Shown: in pieces, positions 60,451 to 64,000 of the stretch | Layout: each line of letters begins with the position of its first letter | Numbering within the stretch: position 1 is the first letter of the stretch | Source: Halalkalicoccus sp. CGA53 | Lineage (GTDB): Archaea; Halobacteriota; Halobacteria; Halobacteriales; Halalkalicoccaceae | NCBI RefSeq assembly: GCF_036429475.1 | Contig: NZ_CP144125.1 | Span: 1,116,001 to 1,180,000 of the forward strand | DNA: 64,000 bases | Direction of reading: 5' to 3' | Notes under the pieces: generated by a model | Database searches by the model: none | What the model was told of the DNA's origin: nothing | Seen by the model: the letters and a program-made list of their open reading frames with translations, nothing else | Program-made: the position numbers and the translations under genes

Positions 60451-60530
60451 AGTGAGAAAGGTTCACGCGGGTTCCGACGCCACCACTGGCGGAGGGCGTC
60501 GACGGTCGTGTGAGGTGTCTCCGGGCTGCG

Positions 60531-60622
60531 TCGCCGGACGGCGTGAGACTGCTCAACACGTGACCGTGGGTACATAGCGTCGGGTCCTAGTATGCGTCCT
60601 CCGGCTCTCTCGCCGGACGGCG
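60531..60622. repeat. Two direct copies of a 13-bp motif upstream of aCPSF1
   Basis: TCGCCGGACGGCG occurs at 60531-60543 and 60610-60622, each preceded by a CTCCGG. Inside each is a CGCCG/CGGCG stem with a two-base loop. One copy may fall in the aCPSF1 leader and one near its promoter. They may bind a regulator or form RNA hairpins; function not shown. Confidence 0.45.
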
Positions 60623-60719
60623 CGGGATCTCCGGGAAAAACCCGCTTACTCCGCCCTAAGACGGCCCGGTTATAAAACCCCTTCGCAAAACTCAGGTGAT
60701 CGGCGGGGAATCCTCGGTC

Positions 60720-61202
60720 ATGCAGCTCACGCCGGCCGCCGTCGAACGCGAACGCGACTGGGTCCGAGAGCGCGGGACGGTCGTCGTCCCCCTGATCAAC
60801 GACGTCCGATCGGCCCTCGGCGAGCGCTTCGAGACCGAGGTCGCCCCCGTCGACCGGGGTGCCTACGACGCCGCCGTCTCTGTGGTGTTCCGCGACGGGG
60901 ACCTCGCGGTGAACGTCGCCTGTCTCGTCGCGCTCCTGCGCGAGGTCGACGTGGAGGGCGACTATCCGGGCTTCGTCGTCGACGAGTTACTGGGGAGAGA
61001 GCTCGCCGCGATGATCGCCGGAAACCAGCCGCTCAGACTGCTCGCGGAGGCGACGTTTCACTACGCGGATATCCACCATCACCCGGACGACGCGACCGCC
61101 GGGAGCGACGACCTCGACGCGGCGCTCGCCGCCGGGTTCCAGACCCGGCTCCCCGGGTGGCCCTGGACGGAGACGGAGAGCCCGTTCGGCGTCGAGCCGT
61201 AA
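60720..61202 (+). CDS. Conserved haloarchaeal protein, function unknown
   Basis: A 160-residue acidic soluble protein. MQLTPAAVERERDWVRERGTVVVPLINDVRSALGERF is helical; the middle, VVFRDGDLAVNVACLVALLREVDVEGDYPGFVVDELLG, is alpha/beta. No catalytic motif. A GTTATAAAA promoter box (about 60669-60677) is 26 bp before an in-frame GTG at 60696, so the true start could be that GTG (8 residues longer) rather than the ATG used here. The family is unknown to me. Confidence 0.65.
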   Translation: MQLTPAAVERERDWVRERGTVVVPLINDVRSALGERFETEVAPVDRGAYDAAVSVVFRDGDLAVNVACLVALLREVDVEGDYPGFVVDELLGRELAAMIAGNQPLRLLAEATFHYADIHHHPDDATAGSDDLDAALAAGFQTRLPGWPWTETESPFGVEP

Positions 61203-61228
61203 AGAGAGCACTGCTGTCCTCGTTCGAG

Positions 61229-61974
61229 TCACTCCCACCGAAGCTCGTCGTCTCTGCTCGACACCTCCTCGCCCTCCACGTCGGTCACGTCGTCCTCGAG
61301 CGCCCACAGGTTCGTGTACGCCGCCGCCGTCGTCGTGGCCCGAGGACTCCCGTGATCGCGACGCCGATTTCGGCGACGATCGTGCCGAGCGTCGGGCCGA
61401 GAACCAGCCCCGGAACGCCGAACGCGATCCCGAGCGCACCCACGATCACGAAGTAGAGCACCCCGAGCGCGAACAGCCTGAGGCGGTGTCCACCCGTCAG
61501 CGCCCAGCTGTTCTGCAGGCTGGCGAGGAAGTCGTCGTCCTCAACGAGGACGTAGACGTCGAAGAAGAAGAGCGCAGTCAGCAGGAACAGACCGGGGATG
61601 ACGAGGAGGAGGAATCCGATCCCGACGACGATCGCGAAGACGATCCCCGCGATCAGGAAGTTGATCAGCGCGAGCGGGAGGTTTCGGGTGAACACGTTCG
61701 TGGGGACCTCCTCGGTCTCGTCGGTGACGAACGTCCTGATCGCCCCCACGTAGAGGACGACCGTCGCCACCGTGAGCAGCAGCGACGCGAGGACCGCGAC
61801 ACCGGGTGACAGGTCCACGAGCGTCGTTCCGTCGACCTGTCCGCCAGTCGGGCCTCCGAAGAGCACTGCGTCGACGGTCCCGACGAGGAAGAACAGCCCG
61901 ACGAACAGCGCGCCGTTTCGCGCCGTCGTCCGGGAAACCCCCTGCGTGAGCGTCCCGACGATATCGAACGTCAT
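61229..61974 (-). pseudogene. DUF7847-like membrane protein, C-terminus frameshifted
   Basis: About 210 residues of a five- to six-helix membrane protein read well (MTFDIVGTLTQGVSRTTARNG, then SLQNSWALTGGHRLRLFAL). Near 61343 the frame leaves the family and becomes an Arg-rich tail. The next frame continues as ATTTAAAYTNLWALEDDVTD and ends at a stop at 61229-61231. Restoring one G in a GGG run (expected GGGG) recovers the whole gene. It is a paralogue of the gene at 32392-33219. A sequencing error is more likely than real loss. Confidence 0.75.
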
Positions 61975-62069
61975 GCACGACGATCCTCGGCTCCCTGCTA
62001 TACGTCTGTTTGAACGAACTGACAGCTCGGGACCCTCACACTGAAGCGCCCCTCGGACCAACCGCCGGC

Positions 62070-62276
62070 ATGAAACCGCTCTGGGTCGCCGTCTGCGTCG
62101 CGCTCGGGGGGATGGCCGTCCTCACCGTCGCGGTCAACGTCCTCGACCCGGACACGCCCCGAGCGCTGAACGCGCTCTACAACCTCTGGCTGCTCGCGAC
62201 GATCGCCGTCTGCACGGTCGGCTTCTTCGGCGCCTGCTTTCGCTTCTTCGCGTTCATCACCGGCGAGCGGAAGTAG
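62070..62276 (+). CDS. Small two-helix membrane protein near the transporter
   Basis: A 68-residue protein with two membrane helices (about 5-25 and 40-65): WVAVCVALGGMAVLTVAVNVLD and NLWLLATIAVCTVGFFGACFRFFAF. No known family. It is read toward the sodium-dependent transporter gene 64 bp downstream and may be part of the same transcript. Confidence 0.6.
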   Translation: MKPLWVAVCVALGGMAVLTVAVNVLDPDTPRALNALYNLWLLATIAVCTVGFFGACFRFFAFITGERK

Positions 62277-62340
62277 TATTGACTATCCTACAAAACAGCT
62301 AAATGAGAGGGTGGTGGACTCTCCGGGGGAGTGTTCGCAT

Positions 62341-63798
62341 ATGGCAACCGAAGCGAAGACGGCCAGAGAGGAGTGGGGGACTCGCTTTGGCTTCTTGATG
62401 GCGATGATCGGAGCGATGGTCGGGGTGGGGAACATCTGGCGGTTCCCGTTCGTCACCGGTGAGAACGGCGGTGGGGCGTTCATCCTCGCCTTCCTCGTCC
62501 TGCTGTTCCTGCTCGCGGTGCCGGGGCTCATGGCGGAAGTCGCGCTGGGACGCTACACCGGAAAGGGCGTGATCGGCTCGATCCGCGAGTGCGTCGGCAC
62601 CGGCGGACTGGTCGGTCTCGGGCTGGTCGTGGTGCTGGTGAACTTCGCGCTGATGACGTACTACGCGCCGGTCGTCGGCTGGACGCTCTACTACATGCTC
62701 CACTCGTTCCTCTTTACCTTCACCGCGACCGGCTTCGACGCCGGCGGGTTCCTCGACGCGTTCTTCGCGAACCCGGCGGCGATGATCGCGATGCACACGG
62801 TCGTCATGGGCATCGTCGCCGGGGTGTTGTTCCTCGGGATCAAAGACGGCGTCGAGCGGCTCGTCGTCGTCGCGGTGCCGGCGCTCGTCGTCGCGCTCGG
62901 GGCGATCGCGATCCGCGCGGTCACCCTCCCCGGCGCGGGCGAGGGACTCGCGTTCACCTTCACCGTCCAGTGGGAGTACCTCACGTTCAGCGACACCTGG
63001 ATCGCCGCGCTCGGCCAGGCGCTCTTCTCTACCGGCCTCGGCTGGGGGATCGCGATCACCGTCGGGAGCTACCTGCGGGACTACGACGACGTCCCGCTCG
63101 GCGGCGGGGTGTTCACCGCGATCGGCGAAGCCTCGATCGGTATCCTCGCCGCCTTCGCCATCTTCCCGCTCGTCTTCGCCTACGGGCTCGACCCGGCGGG
63201 GGGCGCGGGGCTGGCGTTCGTCTCGCTCGTCCAGGTCTTCCCCGAGATGCCCGGTGGCGGGCTCTGGGCGATCCTCTTCTTCACGGGCTTCTTCCTCGCG
63301 GCGATCACCTCCGCGATCGTCATCACGGAGGTGCTGGTCACCACGATCAACGAAGAGACCCGGCTCTCGCGCGGCCAGACCGTGCTCGCGGTCTGTGGGG
63401 TGATCTGGCTGTTCGGCCTTCCGAGCGCCTACTCCGTCGAGTTCCTCGACTTCGTCGACCTCGTCTTCGCGAACTGGGGGCTGCCGCTCGCGACGCTCTG
63501 TATCATCATCGCGATCGGCTGGTTCTTCGGCCCCGAGCGCCTGCGCCTGCTCTCGGTGAACCAGAACGCCGGCGTCCACGTCGGGAGCTGGTGGAACCCG
63601 ATCGTGAAGTACGTCATCCCGATCGTGATGGTGTTCATCATGGCCTTCTTCGCGTGGGAGAACCGCGGTGAGGACATCATGATCGCCGGGATGGTCGTGC
63701 TCGTGACGTTCCCGATCGTCGGCTACCTCGTGATGCGGTACGTGGAGGGGCGCGAACGCCCACCCGAACCCGCCGGCGCTGCCGGAGGTGACGACTGA
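62341..63798 (+). CDS. Sodium-dependent transporter (NSS/SNF family)
   Basis: A 485-residue transporter with twelve helices. The sodium-site helix 1 is MIGAMVGVGNIWRFPF, where the unwound GNIWRF is the family hallmark, with GENGGGAF following. Helix 6 contains FSTGLGWGI. Members import amino acids or other small amines with Na+. A longer in-frame GTG start 10 codons upstream was rejected because the ATG begins the usual hydrophilic leader. Its stop overlaps the next gene's start (TGATG). Confidence 0.92.
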   Translation: MATEAKTAREEWGTRFGFLMAMIGAMVGVGNIWRFPFVTGENGGGAFILAFLVLLFLLAVPGLMAEVALGRYTGKGVIGSIRECVGTGGLVGLGLVVVLVNFALMTYYAPVVGWTLYYMLHSFLFTFTATGFDAGGFLDAFFANPAAMIAMHTVVMGIVAGVLFLGIKDGVERLVVVAVPALVVALGAIAIRAVTLPGAGEGLAFTFTVQWEYLTFSDTWIAALGQALFSTGLGWGIAITVGSYLRDYDDVPLGGGVFTAIGEASIGILAAFAIFPLVFAYGLDPAGGAGLAFVSLVQVFPEMPGGGLWAILFFTGFFLAAITSAIVITEVLVTTINEETRLSRGQTVLAVCGVIWLFGLPSAYSVEFLDFVDLVFANWGLPLATLCIIIAIGWFFGPERLRLLSVNQNAGVHVGSWWNPIVKYVIPIVMVFIMAFFAWENRGEDIMIAGMVVLVTFPIVGYLVMRYVEGRERPPEPAGAAGGDD

Positions 63799-64000
63799 TG
63801 GTCGAGGCGATCACCGCAGAGACCTGGATCGGCATCGGCGTCGCGATCGTCGCGTTCTGGGGGATCGCGAGCTGGGCGATGATCCGGACGCTCAGACAGG
63901 AAGAACGCAAGACGGCGATCCTCGACGAGCAGCGGCGCATGGACACCTACTCGCCGAAGGCGCTCTCGGAGCTCCGCGAGTGGATCGAGGCGAACCCCGA
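63798..64000 (+). CDS. Small membrane protein coupled to the transporter, partial
   Basis: The first 67 codons of a gene running past the window end. One N-terminal membrane helix (ETWIGIGVAIVAFWGIASWAMI) is followed by a charged stretch (RTLRQEERKTAILDEQRRMD). The ATG overlaps the transporter stop by one base, so it is translated with it. Small single-helix partners of NSS transporters are known in prokaryotes (MetS-like), so an accessory role is likely but not proven. Confidence 0.7.
   Translation, partial: MVEAITAETWIGIGVAIVAFWGIASWAMIRTLRQEERKTAILDEQRRMDTYSPKALSELREWIEANP

Noticed and set aside
58963-60513. 516-codon open frame on the plus strand
   Set aside because: It is the antisense shadow of aCPSF1, which has complete motifs on the minus strand.

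Overview
The window is chromosomal DNA from a halophilic archaeon (class Halobacteria). The evidence is high GC with strong G/C third-position bias, very acidic proteins, archaeal-type promoters (TATA boxes about 25-30 nt before start codons, mostly leaderless), ATGA or GTGA start/stop overlaps, and diagnostic archaeal genes: transcription factor B, thermosome, membrane LonB, KH-beta-CASP RNase aCPSF1, NreA, archaeal NadM and archaeal RNase HI. From memory, the order trpCBA / MGMT-like / CPBP / LonB / NadM / SAM hydrolase / thermosome matches a conserved haloarchaeal core block. There are no rRNA or tRNA genes, CRISPR arrays or insertion sequences, so this is mainly core genome with a few decayed or accessory spots.

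Layout. 0-2.5 kb: end of azlC, azlD, a small membrane protein, an ArsA/Get3-type ATPase and a broken DUF1059-like gene. 2.5-7.1 kb: an SDR, the archaeal aromatic-pathway aldolase and trpCBA behind a promoter with two TGTACA boxes. 7.1-15 kb: an MGMT-like protein without its cysteine, a CPBP protease paired with LonB, NadM overlapping a SAM hydrolase, an SDR and a thermosome subunit. 15-25.8 kb: glycosyltransferase, methyltransferase, flavin-type oxidoreductase, HTH protein, metallo-hydrolase, Cys-cluster protein, TRAM protein, radical SAM protein, flippase-like protein, zinc ribbon plus Hsp20-like protein, and an FAD oxidoreductase overlapping a creatininase-family gene.

25.8-39.7 kb: Nudix hydrolase, small regulators, DMT and MFS transporters, a GT81-like glycosyltransferase, DJ-1/PfpI, membrane proteins, a zinc-finger microprotein, ATP-dependent DNA ligase, an unrecognised gene with a frameshifted pRiA4b ORF-3-like partner, a beta-CASP-type nuclease and a SOUL protein. 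39.7-41.6 kb is the most decayed part: a DUF2391-like gene with three frame changes and a UspA gene lacking its start codon and frameshifted, on either side of an intact tandem crcB pair for fluoride export. 41.6-51.5 kb: aldo/keto reductase, epimerase, phosphodiesterase-like protein, pyrophosphatase, PadR regulator, RNase HI with its operon partner, TFB and NreA. 51.5-64 kb: DUF302, a second CPBP protein, a PRC-barrel protein with an Asp/His repeat tail, GNAT, methylmalonyl-CoA mutase with its epimerase, a monothiol DsbA-like exported protein near DsbB, aCPSF1, and a sodium-dependent transporter between two small membrane proteins (the last cut by the window end).

I found no clearly new multi-gene system. 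The most useful leads are the trp operator, the Asp/His-repeat protein, the cysteine-less MGMT homologue, a perfect 14-bp inverted repeat framing 80 nt between two genes, and several small genes that are easy to miss. At least seven frame breaks in five loci, some in G or C runs, raise the question of sequence error versus real decay.
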